From Jatrophihabitans endophyticus (GTDB lineage Bacteria > Actinomycetota > Actinomycetes > Mycobacteriales > Jatrophihabitantaceae): a stretch of 64,000 nt of DNA. Below, one piece after another: positions 35,936 through 45,707 of this stretch. The position numbers and the translations under genes were made by a program. The stretch's first letter is position 1, and the number at the start of each line of letters is the position of its first letter. The DNA lies in contig NZ_FQVU01000001.1 in the NCBI RefSeq assembly GCF_900129455.1, positions 496,001-560,000 of the forward strand, given 5' to 3'. The notes under the pieces were generated by a model. That model was given only the letters and a program-made list of their open reading frames with translations, made no database searches and was not told where the DNA came from.

Positions 35936-36799
35936 TGAGCTGATCTGGGCGATCACGTAGTCGGGGCGGTCGACGATGTCGGCCCAGGTGAAGCGCAGGA
36001 CGCGCCAGCCCGCGGCCAGCAGCGCGTTCTGCTTGGTGCGGTCGCGCTGGAAACGGTCGTCGCCGGAGTGGTACGCGTAGCCGTCGACCTCGACGGCCAG
36101 ACGCAGGTGCGGGAAGGCGACGTCGACCCGGAACCGCCCGGCCGGGGTGACCACCGGATGCTGCGCGACCCACCCCGGCAGGGCGGCGCGACGGAGCAGG
36201 CGCTGCAGGCGACGTTCGGACTCGGCCTCGGCACCCCGCTCCAGCACCGCGCCGATCCGGCGCAGCTGCCGATTGCCCCATCGGCCGGGCGCCTCGTCGA
36301 GCCGGCGGGCGATGTCGGCCCGGGTGAGCCAGCCCTGCTGCACCGCCCGGTCGGCGAAACTCAGCGCAGGGCCGGGTGGGAGCCAGCCGACGCAGTCGAG
36401 GGCGGTGACAGCGCGGGTGGTGACCCACAAGCCCCGATGCTGCACCACGTCGGAGCGGTCGAGCGCCACGCGATGGACGCGGACGCCCGCCGGCCAGTCC
36501 AGGCGACGTCGGTCGAAGCGGGTGATGTGCACCAGCCCGTCGAGGGGCACCGGCATCCCCCACCAGTCGGCCCCGGACAGGTACGTGACGGGCGATCGCG
36601 TCGACAGCGCCGCGAACCAGGCCGCGCCCAACTCGGTGTCGGCCGAGCCGCCGACCCGGTAGACGCCCTGCGTCCGGGTGGCCTCGAGCCTGCCGACCGA
36701 CAACCACAGGTCGACGGTGCGGGCGGGCACGTCGGCGGCCAGCAGCTGACCGCGCGCGACGAGCCCACCCTGTCGACGCGCGACGCTGGTCCAGGACAC
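35921..36799 (-). CDS. DUF559 nuclease-like protein with AbiEi-like N-terminus
   Basis: About 292 residues. The N-terminal half (VARRQGGLVARGQLLAADV) resembles the winged-helix domain of AbiEi-type antitoxin-like proteins. The C-terminal DUF559 domain has RVDVAFPHLRLAVEVDGYAYH and WRVLRFTWADIV, a Vsr-like PD-(D/E)XK nuclease pattern. GTG 36799 is preferred over GTG 36844. It is framed by two near-identical 44-bp palindromes, has no partner gene and interrupts the leuB-ilvC interval. Its biological role is unknown. Confidence 0.8.
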   Translation of the reverse strand: MSWTSVARRQGGLVARGQLLAADVPARTVDLWLSVGRLEATRTQGVYRVGGSADTELGAAWFAALSTRSPVTYLSGADWWGMPVPLDGLVHITRFDRRRLDWPAGVRVHRVALDRSDVVQHRGLWVTTRAVTALDCVGWLPPGPALSFADRAVQQGWLTRADIARRLDEAPGRWGNRQLRRIGAVLERGAEAESERRLQRLLRRAALPGWVAQHPVVTPAGRFRVDVAFPHLRLAVEVDGYAYHSGDDRFQRDRTKQNALLAAGWRVLRFTWADIVDRPDYVIAQISSLLAA

Positions 36800-36856
36800 C
36801 CGCCGATCCTGGACGACGAAAGCGCCAGGACAGCGGTTGTCCACAGCCCCGAAGCA

Positions 36857-36900
36857 CTTTTGGCGGCTGAGCGCAGCATGCTGCGCTCAGCCGCCAAAAG
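36857..36900. repeat. 44-bp perfect palindrome, copy 2 (DUF559 5' side)
   Basis: Two 22-bp arms pair perfectly. The same CTTTTGGCGG ends and CGCAGCATGCTGCG core as copy 1. It lies 15 bp after the ilvC stop and close upstream of the DUF559 start. On the minus strand it also works as an ilvC terminator, with only a short T4 tail. Confidence 0.95.
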
Positions 36901-36914
36901 CGGTGGGGTGGGGG

Positions 36915-37979
<1,065 letters not shown>

Positions 37980-38504
37980 TCAGGCGCTGCGCTCGACCGA
38001 GCGCAACGCCGCCTGGGTCATTGAACGGTGACCACGGCCGAGCGCGACGGTGCCGGACTGCACCATCTCGCGGATGCCGTGCGGTTCGAGCATCGTGAGC
38101 ATCGCCTCCAGCTTGTCAGGCCGTCCGGTGAGCTCGACGGTCAGTGCCTCGGTGGCGACGTCGGCGACCTTGGCCTTGAACAGCTCGACGATCTGCAGCA
38201 CGTCGCTGCGGTTGGTGTCGTCGGCGCGCACCTTGACCAGCAGCAGCTCGCGGGCGACGGCCTGCTTCTCCTCGAGCTCCACGATCTTGATGACGTTGAC
38301 GAGCTTGTTGAGCTGCTTGGTCACCTGTTCGAGCACGGCACCCTCGACGCTCACGACGATCGTGATCCGCGAGATCTCTTCGTGCTCGGTGGGGCCGACG
38401 GCGAGCGACTCGATGTTGAAGCCGCGACGCGCGAACAGACCCGCGACGCGGGTGAGCACGCCGGGCTTGTTCTCGACCAGCACGGACAGCGTGTGGGTAC
38501 TCAT
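37980..38504 (-). CDS. ilvN: Acetolactate synthase small subunit
   Basis: 174 residues with an N-terminal ACT domain (HTLSVLVENKPGVLTRVAGLFARR) that mediates valine feedback, and the C-terminal small-subunit domain. ATG 38504 overlaps the stop of the racemase gene (ATGA), not ilvB as is usual, so its stoichiometry with IlvB now depends on translation through the inserted gene. Confidence 0.96.
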   Translation of the reverse strand: MSTHTLSVLVENKPGVLTRVAGLFARRGFNIESLAVGPTEHEEISRITIVVSVEGAVLEQVTKQLNKLVNVIKIVELEEKQAVARELLLVKVRADDTNRSDVLQIVELFKAKVADVATEALTVELTGRPDKLEAMLTMLEPHGIREMVQSGTVALGRGHRSMTQAALRSVERSA

Positions 38505-39199
38505 GCGGGGTCTCCGGCCAGGATGAAGTCGAGCAGCGCCCGACAGTGGACGTCGGTGGTATCGACGAGCGGTACGGGCGACCGCTCGTCGAGATCGAGC
38601 ATCGCGAGCTCCGTGCAGGCGAGGACGATCGCCTCGGCGCCGTCGGCCACGAGCTTGTCGATGACGGCGAGGTAGTCGTCGCGTGCCTGCTCGGTCACGA
38701 CGTCGCGGGTGAGCTCGTCGTAGATGACGTCGTGCACGCGGGCCTGCGCGTGCTCGTCGGGGACGAGCACGTCGATGCCGTCGCGCGCGAGCCGCTCGGG
38801 GAACATCGCGCTGCTCATCGTGAAGCGGGTGCCGAGCAGCCCGACGCGTCGGCGGCCGGCGAGCGCCGTGGCGGTCAGGTCGACGAGATCGAGCAGCGGC
38901 GTGGACCCGAGCGCGACGCGCACGTCGTCGGCCACGAGGTGCGTGGTGTTCGCCGCGAGCGCGACGCCCTCGCAGCCGGCGGCCGCGAGCGCGCGGGCCG
39001 CGTCGCACAACACCCGCGAGACGCCGGCCCAGTCGCCGTCGTGCTGCAGCCGGGCGACCTCGCCGAACTCGACCGACCAGAGCGTGACGGGCGCGCTCGC
39101 ACTGCCGCCGATCGCGGCCGCGACGCCCTCGTTGAGGGCGCGGTAGTAGTGCGCACTCGACACCCAGCTGGTGCCGCCGATCAGTCCTACGCGACGCAT
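38501..39199 (-). CDS. Aspartate/glutamate racemase-family protein within ilvB-ilvN
   Basis: 232 residues. [12 protein letters not shown] is the family start. The usual first catalytic Cys of CNT is Ala83 (LAANTTHLV), whereas the second, Cys195, is kept (IVLACTELAML). E. coli YgeA also lacks the first Cys, so one-Cys members exist, but racemisation here is uncertain. It is joined to ilvB by TGATG and to ilvN by ATGA, so it is fully embedded in the operon. A role in D-amino acid or branched-chain metabolism is inference only. Confidence 0.85.
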   Translation of the reverse strand: MRRVGLIGGTSWVSSAHYYRALNEGVAAAIGGSASAPVTLWSVEFGEVARLQHDGDWAGVSRVLCDAARALAAAGCEGVALAANTTHLVADDVRVALGSTPLLDLVDLTATALAGRRRVGLLGTRFTMSSAMFPERLARDGIDVLVPDEHAQARVHDVIYDELTRDVVTEQARDDYLAVIDKLVADGAEAIVLACTELAMLDLDERSPVPLVDTTDVHCRALLDFILAGDPA

Positions 39200-40971
39200 C
39201 ACACCTCGCTCTCGAAGGTGGGACGGATGTCGCGCGCGGCCTGGATCTCGTCGTTGCTGGCCCCGGCCGCGACCATCGGCCACACCATGGCGTCCTTGCC
39301 CACGGTGAAGTCCACGACGACGGGCTGGTCGTCGATGGCCATCGCCTTCTCGATGGTGGCGTCGACGTCGGCCTTGGTCTCGCAGCGCAGCCCGACGCAG
39401 CCGTAGGCGTCGGCCAGCTTCACGAAGTCGGGGATGCGGTGCTTGTGAGTGCCGAGCTCGGTCTGGCTGTACCGCTCGTCGTAGAACAGCGTCTGCCACT
39501 GCCGCACCATGCCGAGGTTGCCGTTGTTGATGACGGCAACCTTGATCGGGATGCCCTCGATCGCGCAGGTGGCGAGCTCCTGGTTGGTCATCTGGAAGCA
39601 GCCGTCGCCGTCGATGGCCCACACCAGCTTGTCGGGGCAGGCGACCTTGGCCCCCATCGCGGCCGGCACCGAGTACCCCATCGTCCCGGCGCCACCGGAG
39701 TTCAGCCAGGTGTAGGGGTTCTCGTACTTCACGAACTGCGCGGCCCACATCTGGTGCTGCCCGACACCCGCGGCGTAGATCGCCTCGGGCCCGGCGAGCG
39801 CACCGAGTCGCTCGATCACGTACTGCGGCGCGAGCGTGCCGTCGGCGGGTTCGTCGTAGCCGAGCGGGTAGGTCTCGCGCCACTGGTCGAGCTGGCGCCA
39901 CCAGCCGGTGAGGTCCGCGCGACGGTCGGCGTCGAACTCCGCCTGCAACGCGGGCAGCAGCTCGGTCAGCACCTCGCGCACGTCCCCCACGATCGGGACG
40001 TCGGCCACGCGGTTCTTGCCGATCTCGGCGGGGTCGATGTCGGCGTGGATGACCGCGGCGTGCGGTGCGAAGGTGTCGAGCCGGCCGGTGACGCGGTCGT
40101 CGAAGCGAGTGCCGAGCGCGATGAGCAGATCGGCCTTCTGCAGCGCCGTCACCGCCGAGACCGACCCGTGCATTCCCGGCATGCCGAGGTGCTGCCGGTG
40201 GCTGTCGGGGAACGCGCCGCGCGCCATCAGCGTCGTGACGACCGGGATGCCGGACAGTTCGGCCAGCCGCCGCAGCTCCGCCGTCGCCCGACCCTTGAGC
40301 ACGCCACCGCCGACGTAGAGGACCGGACGGCGCGACGCCGCCATGAGCTTGGCGGCCTCGCGGATCTGCTTGCCGTGAGGCCGGGTCACCGGTCGGTAGC
40401 CGGGCAGGTCCAACCGGGGCGGCCAGCTGAAGGTCGTCCGGGCCTGCAGGACGTCCTTGGGCAGGTCGACCAGCACCGGTCCCGGCCGGCCGGTGGACGC
40501 CAGGTGGAAGGCCTCGGCGATCGCCCGCGGGATGTCCTCGGGTTCCTGGACGAGGAAGTTGTGCTTGGTGATCGGCAGGGTGATGCCGGAGATGTCGGCT
40601 TCCTGGAACGCGTCCGTGCCGATCAGCGGACGGCCCACCTGCCCGGTGATGGCCACCATCGGCACCGAGTCCATGTAGGCGTCGGCGATCGGCGTGACCA
40701 GGTTGGTGGCGCCGGGGCCGGAGGTGGCCATGCAGACGCCGACCCGTCCGGACGCCTGCGCGTACCCCTCGGCGGCGTGGCCGGCGCCCTGCTCGTGCCG
40801 CACGAGGATGTGTCGCACCCGCGTCGAGTCGTAGAGCGGGTCGTAGGCCGGCAGGATCGCCCCGCCCGGAATGCCGAAGACGACGTCGGCGCCGACCTCC
40901 TCGAGGGACCGGACCAGCGACTGCGCGCCGCTGACGGAGGTTTCCGGTGTCTGCTCGGGCGTCGGGGCCAT
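39199..40971 (-). CDS. ilvB: Acetolactate synthase large subunit
   Basis: 590 residues, ThDP enzyme. [11 protein letters not shown], the catalytic Glu in [15 protein letters not shown], and the ThDP motif [14 protein letters not shown]...NNGN are intact. It forms acetolactate or acetohydroxybutyrate. ATG 40971 matches the family start; an in-frame start 93 bp upstream would run into the attenuator. It is preceded by a leader peptide and T6 terminator, and followed directly by the racemase gene. Confidence 0.97.
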   Translation of the reverse strand: MAPTPEQTPETSVSGAQSLVRSLEEVGADVVFGIPGGAILPAYDPLYDSTRVRHILVRHEQGAGHAAEGYAQASGRVGVCMATSGPGATNLVTPIADAYMDSVPMVAITGQVGRPLIGTDAFQEADISGITLPITKHNFLVQEPEDIPRAIAEAFHLASTGRPGPVLVDLPKDVLQARTTFSWPPRLDLPGYRPVTRPHGKQIREAAKLMAASRRPVLYVGGGVLKGRATAELRRLAELSGIPVVTTLMARGAFPDSHRQHLGMPGMHGSVSAVTALQKADLLIALGTRFDDRVTGRLDTFAPHAAVIHADIDPAEIGKNRVADVPIVGDVREVLTELLPALQAEFDADRRADLTGWWRQLDQWRETYPLGYDEPADGTLAPQYVIERLGALAGPEAIYAAGVGQHQMWAAQFVKYENPYTWLNSGGAGTMGYSVPAAMGAKVACPDKLVWAIDGDGCFQMTNQELATCAIEGIPIKVAVINNGNLGMVRQWQTLFYDERYSQTELGTHKHRIPDFVKLADAYGCVGLRCETKADVDATIEKAMAIDDQPVVVDFTVGKDAMVWPMVAAGASNDEIQAARDIRPTFESEV

Positions 40972-41040
40972 TCGCCGTGCCTTTCGTGACTGACCGGGAC
41001 CGACTGCGTCGGTGCCGGCTCGGGGCCGAGGGAGAGCAAC

Positions 41041-41070
41041 AAAAAACCCCTCGTGCCGGGGCACGAAGGG
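41041..41070 (-). terminator. Attenuator terminator upstream of ilvB
   Basis: A hairpin at 41047-41070 (11-bp arms with one mismatch or G-T pair) is followed on the minus strand by six T (41041-41046). It lies 70 nt before ilvB and about 30 nt after the leader peptide stop. Confidence 0.88.
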
Positions 41071-41097
41071 TCAGCGCGTCGCAGGGGCGGGGAGGAG

Positions 41098-41151
41098 CTA
41101 GGCCCGAGCGACGCGCTCGATAACGAGTACGAGGAGGTTGGCTATGCGCAC
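41098..41151 (-). CDS. ilvB leader peptide, MRIANLLVLVIERVARA
   Basis: A 17-codon frame with 3 Leu, 3 Val and 2 Ile, clustered as LLVLVI, ahead of a T6 hairpin and ilvB. This is the classic arrangement for attenuation by all three branched-chain amino acids. The GTG lies seven bases after a good -10, so it is probably translated from a leaderless transcript. Confidence 0.85.
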   Translation of the reverse strand: MRIANLLVLVIERVARA

Positions 41152-41158
41152 GGGCGGA

Positions 41159-41188
41159 ACAGTACACGCCCCGCGGAGCCGCCATCAA
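41159..41188 (-). promoter_or_regulatory. ilvB operon promoter
   Basis: On the minus strand TTGATG (41183-41188), 18 nt, TACTGT (41159-41164), then seven bases to the leader GTG. A convincing primary-sigma promoter placing the start of transcription at or next to the leader start codon. Confidence 0.65.
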
Positions 41189-41459
41189 CCGCCGTCACCC
41201 GGCGCAGTCACCGCTTCGTTCGGGCGACATGGTCGCCGTGCGAAGCGGATGGTCAGCGCGCGAGCCCACCCCGGGCCCGGGACCAAGGGACCGGCGGACA
41301 CCCGCAAGCCGGGCATCGGCACCCGTCACGGCCGTCACGACGGTCGGGCGCGGGCACGAATGCCCGTCATGGCAGTATTCGCCCTCGTCCATCGACCGAT
41401 CCCACCCCCGCACCAGGGACGTTGGTCCCGCAATCGTGAAACTTTTGTCGCGCGTCCCC
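41189..41459. other. Intergenic region between ilvB promoter and CAP gene leader
   Basis: About 270 bp with no codon-biased open frame. It carries GACGGCCGTCACGACGGTC-like inverted stretches near 41330 but no motif I can assign. It presumably holds upstream regulatory DNA for the divergent ilvB and CAP genes. Confidence 0.4.
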
Positions 41460-41562
41460 TTGTGAAGAGCTAGTGAGCCGTGTTTACATCAGGTAGCGGT
41501 CACGGCAAGGTCGTGACCAGCCGCATCTGGGGTAGGTGCGGCACATCCCGCCGCGAGGCGGG
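41460..41562 (+). ncRNA. Structured 5' leader of the CAP gene, candidate cis-regulatory RNA
   Basis: TTGTGA (41460-41465), 17 nt, TTTACA (41483-41488) is a plausible promoter. Downstream, three hairpins follow in close order: GGTCACG/CGTGACC (41498-41518), GCCGCA/TGCGGC (41520-41542) and CCCGCC-GCGA-GGCGGG with a GNRA tetraloop (41547-41562). GGGGACAGCAGAAG follows. Compact stacked hairpins before a secreted cell-wall-type protein recall c-di-AMP riboswitches, but I do not see that consensus. Class unknown. Confidence 0.45.
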
Positions 41563-41620
41563 GGCACGTCCGTCGGGGGACAGCAGAAGTCCGTTCATCC
41601 CCCAGATGGAGCTCCCCGCC

Positions 41621-42220
41621 ATGTCGACCCCCGCTCGCACGACCTCCCGCCCGTCCGACGCCGCCGAGAGCGCGCCCGTCGTCACCGTGCGCCCGCGCCG
41701 TTCGCGCGTCCTCATCGCCACCCTCCTGCTGGGCCTCCTGGCCCCGCTGTTCAGCGTCGCGTCGCCGGCGGAGGCCGCCGGCGTCAAGGCGCGCACGAAG
41801 TACGAGCGCTCGATCCAGAACTCGGTGCTCAAGCTCATCAACGCGCAGCGCAAGGCCCACCACCTGCCCAGGGTCAAGATGAACAAGCACCTGCAGGTGA
41901 GCGCGCGCCGCCACAACGCCTCGATGGCCCGCGCGAACCAGATGTCGCACCGGGTCCGCGGCGAAGCCGAGTTCTCCCGTCGCATCTCCAAGGCCGGCTA
42001 CAACTGGTCGTGGGTCGGCGAGAACATCGCCTGGAACTCGCAGATGAACCGCAAGGGCGTCCTGGTGCTGCAGAAGCTCATGTACAACGAGCGCGCGCCC
42101 TACGACGGGCACCGCCAGAACATCCTCAGCCGTCACTTCCGCGAGGTCGGCGTGGACGTCTACTTCGACAGGAAGCACCACAAGGTGTGGCTGACCACCG
42201 ACTTCGGCCACCGGCGCTGA
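41621..42220 (+). CDS. Secreted CAP/SCP-domain protein
   Basis: 199 residues. Signal peptide with basic RPRRSRV, a hydrophobic stretch (LIATLLLGLLAPLFSVA) and ASPAEAAG cleavage region around 46-52. The mature part is a CAP (PR-1-like) domain: LKLINAQRKAHHLP, ARRHNASMARANQMSHR, GENIAWNS and HRQNILSRHFREVGV. Bacterial CAP proteins are extracellular; their activity is debated. ATG 41621 gives a proper signal peptide. A long structured 5' region precedes it and a strong terminator follows. Confidence 0.9.
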   Translation: MSTPARTTSRPSDAAESAPVVTVRPRRSRVLIATLLLGLLAPLFSVASPAEAAGVKARTKYERSIQNSVLKLINAQRKAHHLPRVKMNKHLQVSARRHNASMARANQMSHRVRGEAEFSRRISKAGYNWSWVGENIAWNSQMNRKGVLVLQKLMYNERAPYDGHRQNILSRHFREVGVDVYFDRKHHKVWLTTDFGHRR

Positions 42221-42298
42221 CCGCAGCGCCGCCCTGGGGGCCCGAACTACTGCCGAAGCCTGGACCCTGCCCTGGATCCAGCCCTGGTGGGGGGAGAC

Positions 42299-42330
42299 GG
42301 GGCCGTCACCACCGGTGACGGCCCCGTTTT
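42299..42330. terminator. Terminator between CAP gene and ilvD
   Basis: A perfect 12-bp stem (42299-42310 with 42314-42325), 3-nt loop, followed by GTTTT. It ends the CAP gene transcript and, as a palindrome, also faces the convergent ilvD end 13 bp away. Confidence 0.85.
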
Positions 42331-42342
42331 CGGCGTCCGGAC

Positions 42343-44067
42343 TCAGTCGCAGACCGCGCCGATGGAGGCGCTGCCGACCAGCTTGGCGTACTTGCGCAGG
42401 ACGCCGAAGTCGAACTGCGGCTCGACCGGCTTCCAATTTGCGCGCCGCCGCTCCAATTCCTCGTCGTCGACGAGGAGATCGAGGGTGCGGGCCGACATGT
42501 CGAGCCGGATGGTGTCGCCCTCCTCGACGAGGCCGATCGTCCCACCGACGGCGGCCTCCGGGGCGATGTGGCCGATGCACGGCCCCGTCGTGCCGCCCGA
42601 GAAACGCCCGTCGGTCAGCAGCAGGACGTCCTTGCCGAGCCCGGCTCCCTTGATGGCGCCGGTGATCTGGAGCATCTCGCGCATGCCGGGGCCACCCTTC
42701 GGGCCCTCCCAGCGGATGACGATCACGTCGCCCGCGGCCAGCGTGCCCGCCGACAGCGCGGCCATCGCCGCCTGCTCGCGATCGAACACGCGCGCACGAC
42801 CCTCGAAGACGTCGTACTCCAGACCCGCACTCTTGACGACGGCGCCGTCGGACGCGAGCGACCCGCGCAGGATGGTCAGCCCGCCGGTGCGGTGGATCGG
42901 GTCGGACATCGCATGGATGATCTTGCCGTCGGGGTCCGGCGGCTCGATGTCGGCGAGGTTCTCGGCCAGGGTGCGGCCGGTGACGGTGAGCGCGTCGCCG
43001 TGCAGCAGTCCGGCGTCGAGCAGCGCCTTCATCACCACCGGCACGCCGCCGATGGCGTCGATGTCGGTCATGACGTACTGCCCGAACGGCTTGACGTCGG
43101 CCAGGTGCGGCACCTTGTCGCCGATGCGGTTGAAGTCGTCGAGGGTGAGCTCGACCTTGGCCTCGTGGGCGATGGCGAGCAGGTGCAGGACGGCGTTGGT
43201 CGACCCGCCGAGCGCCATGACGACGGTGATGGCGTTCTCGAACGCCTCCTTGGTCATGATCGTGCGCGCGGTGATGCCGGCGTCGACGAGTCGGACCGCC
43301 GCCTCGCCCGAACGGATCGCGTACTCGTCGCGGCGGCGGTCGGGCGCGGGCGGCGCGGCGCTGCCGGGCAGGGACATGCCGAGCGCCTCCGCGGCGGACG
43401 CCATGGTGTTGGCGGTGTACATGCCCCCGCAGGCGCCCTCGCCGGGACAGATCGCCTTCTCGATCTCGGTGACCTCGTCGCGTGTCATCCGGCCGGCGAG
43501 GCAGGCGCCGACGGCCTCGAAGGCGTCGATGATGGTGACGGTCTTATCGCCGTGCTTGCCCGGCAGCGTCGACCCCGCGTAGAGGAACACCGCGGCGACG
43601 TCGAGGCGGGCGGCGGCCATCAGCATGCCGGGCAGCGACTTGTCGCACCCGGCGAGCAGCACGCCGCCGTCGAGCTGCTCGGCCCGGAAGACCGTCTCGA
43701 CCGAATCGGTGATGACCTCGCGCGAGACCAGCGAGTAGTGCATGCCGCTGTGACCCATCGAGATGCCGTCGGACACCGAGATCGTCCCGAACTCGAGCGG
43801 GTAGCCGTCGGCGGCGTGCACGCCCTGCTTCGCGCCCTTGGCGAGCCGCGCCAGCGACAGGTTGCACGGGGTGATCTCGTTCCACGACGAGGCGACGCCG
43901 ATCTGCGGCTTGCGCCAGTCGTCGTCGCCCATGCCGACGGCGCGGAGCATGCCGCGCGCCGCGGCGCGCTCCAGACCGTCGGTGACGATCGCGCTGTGCG
44001 GCTTGCGATGCTCCTTGCGAGGCTGCGGGCTGCTCGACTCGGACCCCGGCTGACTGTCGCTGCTCAC
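42343..44067 (-). CDS. ilvD: Dihydroxy-acid dehydratase
   Basis: 574 residues. Fe-S/metal motifs: [21 protein letters not shown] and [16 protein letters not shown], with the C-terminal [16 protein letters not shown]. It dehydrates the dihydroxy acids to the 2-oxo acid precursors of Val and Ile. It starts at GTG 44067. It is separate from the ilvB operon, transcribed in the same direction, with no leader peptide or attenuator visible in the 30 bp before the divergent cfp6-like gene. Confidence 0.96.
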   Translation of the reverse strand: MSSDSQPGSESSSPQPRKEHRKPHSAIVTDGLERAAARGMLRAVGMGDDDWRKPQIGVASSWNEITPCNLSLARLAKGAKQGVHAADGYPLEFGTISVSDGISMGHSGMHYSLVSREVITDSVETVFRAEQLDGGVLLAGCDKSLPGMLMAAARLDVAAVFLYAGSTLPGKHGDKTVTIIDAFEAVGACLAGRMTRDEVTEIEKAICPGEGACGGMYTANTMASAAEALGMSLPGSAAPPAPDRRRDEYAIRSGEAAVRLVDAGITARTIMTKEAFENAITVVMALGGSTNAVLHLLAIAHEAKVELTLDDFNRIGDKVPHLADVKPFGQYVMTDIDAIGGVPVVMKALLDAGLLHGDALTVTGRTLAENLADIEPPDPDGKIIHAMSDPIHRTGGLTILRGSLASDGAVVKSAGLEYDVFEGRARVFDREQAAMAALSAGTLAAGDVIVIRWEGPKGGPGMREMLQITGAIKGAGLGKDVLLLTDGRFSGGTTGPCIGHIAPEAAVGGTIGLVEEGDTIRLDMSARTLDLLVDDEELERRRANWKPVEPQFDFGVLRKYAKLVGSASIGAVCD

Positions 44068-44097
44068 GCGAGAAAGCCTACGGCGTACCGTCCACCC

Positions 44098-44607
44098 ATG
44101 CCCTCAGGCCCGCCCCCCGGTGACGGGTCCGAAGGCCCGGTCGGCCCGGCGCAGCCCGTCGTCATCCGGCTGCCGCGGACGTCCTACCTGATCATCGTCT
44201 TCCTCGTCCTCGGTGCCGTGCCGGTGGCGTTCTCCGGCGGCGGGGCGGGCGACGTGCGCGACGTCGCGTCGGGCTCGACGAACGGCTTCTCCCTCGGCCC
44301 GCAGCTGCTCGTGCTGCTCGTCCCGGTGCTGGCCGCGTTCTTCGTCGCGCGCACCGCGACGATCGTGACGGCCGACGGGCTGACGGTGCGGGCGGTGTTC
44401 GGGTCCCGGCTGCTGCCGTGGCCGACGCTGCGCGGGCTCTCGGTACGTGGCCGGTCGATCTATGCCGTGCAGGACGACGGCGTCACCCGGTTGCCCTGCG
44501 TGCGGCTGGCCCATCTCGGTCCGCTGTCGCGGTTGAGCGGCGGGCACCTGCCCGAGCTCGCCGACGCCACGCCCAAACCGGCCCCGCAACGGCGCCGTCG
44601 GCGCTGA
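44098..44607 (+). CDS. PH-domain membrane protein, Cfp6-like
   Basis: 169 residues. Two hydrophobic segments (about 30-46 and 67-85) are followed by a bacterial PH-like domain ([26 protein letters not shown]). The position beside ilv genes and the size match M. tuberculosis Rv3004 (cfp6). Function unknown; membrane or envelope location is likely. ATG 44098 is divergent from ilvD. The last residues are strongly basic (PQRRRRR). Confidence 0.75.
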   Translation: MPSGPPPGDGSEGPVGPAQPVVIRLPRTSYLIIVFLVLGAVPVAFSGGGAGDVRDVASGSTNGFSLGPQLLVLLVPVLAAFFVARTATIVTADGLTVRAVFGSRLLPWPTLRGLSVRGRSIYAVQDDGVTRLPCVRLAHLGPLSRLSGGHLPELADATPKPAPQRRRRR

Positions 44608-44653
44608 CGTCGCGCCGACCTCCCTGCGGTCGGGACGCCGGTGTCAGTAGGTG

Positions 44654-45643
44654 TCAGTAGTCGCCGGCCACCCGGTTGACCAGCGACTCGACTCCCCCGT
44701 CGGCGAGCCGGCGCACCTGCTCGGCGACGAGCCGGTACGCGCGCTGCTCCCACCCCGACGTGCCGCCGCCGAGGTGCGGGGTCAGCAGCAGCCCGGGGGC
44801 GTCCCACAACGGGTGGCCGGCGGGCAGCGGTTCGGGGTCGGTGACGTCGAGGAAGGCCGAGAGGCGCTCTGCGCGCAGCTCCGCGACCAGGGCGTCGGTG
44901 TCGACGTGACGTCCCCGGGAGATGTTGACCAGCACCGCACCGTCGGGGAGGGCGGCGAGGAACGCGGCGTCGACCAGTCGCTCGGTCTCCGCGGTCAGCG
45001 GCAGCGCCACCACCACCACCTGCTGGCGCGGCAGCAGGTCGGGCAGCTCGGCGAGAGCGTGGACGCCCTCACGCGCCGTGCGGGCGACGTAGGTGACCTC
45101 GGCGTCGAGCAGCTCGGCGACGCCGCCGATGCGTCGGCCGATGTCGCCCGCACCGAGCACGAGCACGCGGCGCCCCGCCAGACCGCGGGCTTCGCGGCGC
45201 TCCCACCGCCGGTCGCGCTGCGCGTCGAGCTGGGCGGGCAGCTCGCGCAGCAGCGAGAGCAACCCGGCGACGGCGAGCTCGGCCGTGGAGCTGCCGTGGA
45301 CGCCACGGCCGTTGCACAGCGCGACCCCGTCGGGGACGACGGGCAGCCACGGTTCGACGCCGGCGGAGACGAGCTGCACCACACGCAGCACCGGGAGTTC
45401 GGCAAGGGCCTCCCGCGCCGGCGGGGGCGCGTTGTACCGGCCGACGAACAGCTCGATGCGCTCCGCGCCGTCCGGTGCCGTCCCGGTGCCGTCCCACACG
45501 ACGATGTCGACGTCGGGCGCGGCACCGGCCCCGTCGCCCGGTCCCCCGTCGCCCGTTCCCCCGTCGCCCGGTACCGCGGCGGCCAGCCCGTGTCGCAGCA
45601 GGTCACGCTCGTCGTCGGTCGGCACGCTCACGGTGATCGTCAC
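44654..45643 (-). CDS. D-isomer 2-hydroxyacid dehydrogenase-family protein
   Basis: 329 residues. NAD fold VLVLGAGDIGRRIG, catalytic Arg in NISRGRHVD, Glu in DVTDPEPLPAGHPLW and His in LTPHLGGGTSG: the full SerA/D-lactate dehydrogenase set. There is no C-terminal ACT domain, so it is not the regulated phosphoglycerate dehydrogenase; the true substrate is open (glyoxylate, hydroxypyruvate or another 2-oxo acid). It starts at GTG 45643 or 45631. An N-terminal loop carries a Gly/Asp minisatellite. Its stop lies in a 10-bp tandem duplication (44641-44660). Confidence 0.85.
   Translation of the reverse strand: MTITVSVPTDDERDLLRHGLAAAVPGDGGTGDGGPGDGAGAAPDVDIVVWDGTGTAPDGAERIELFVGRYNAPPPAREALAELPVLRVVQLVSAGVEPWLPVVPDGVALCNGRGVHGSSTAELAVAGLLSLLRELPAQLDAQRDRRWERREARGLAGRRVLVLGAGDIGRRIGGVAELLDAEVTYVARTAREGVHALAELPDLLPRQQVVVVALPLTAETERLVDAAFLAALPDGAVLVNISRGRHVDTDALVAELRAERLSAFLDVTDPEPLPAGHPLWDAPGLLLTPHLGGGTSGWEQRAYRLVAEQVRRLADGGVESLVNRVAGDY
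45526..45570 (-). repeat. 15-bp minisatellite in the 2-hydroxyacid dehydrogenase gene
   Basis: Three near-identical 15-bp units (unit GTCCCCCGTCGCCCG on the plus strand) encode GDGGP/GDGGT-like residues in a surface loop at about residues 25-40. One base varies between units. Confidence 0.85.
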
Positions 45644-45707
45644 GGTGTCGAGCCTAGAGACCGCGGGCGGCCGCCGGGCCCACAGCTTCGCCGGGCAGAC
45701 TGGACGG

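Noticed and set aside
35921-36799. Restriction-modification or two-gene AbiE toxin-antitoxin system
   Set aside because: There is no methyltransferase or AbiEii nucleotidyltransferase nearby; only an AbiEi-like N-terminal domain fused to DUF559.
42568-44607. Long plus-strand frame running through ilvD into the PH-domain gene
   Set aside because: Only the last 169 codons, from ATG 44098, look like protein; the rest is the antisense of ilvD.
44641-44660. 10-bp tandem duplication GTGTCAGTAG
   Set aside because: Just two copies at a gene end; a chance slippage product with no further structure.
44654-45643. serA, phosphoglycerate dehydrogenase
   Set aside because: At 329 residues it lacks the C-terminal intervening and ACT domains of actinobacterial SerA.
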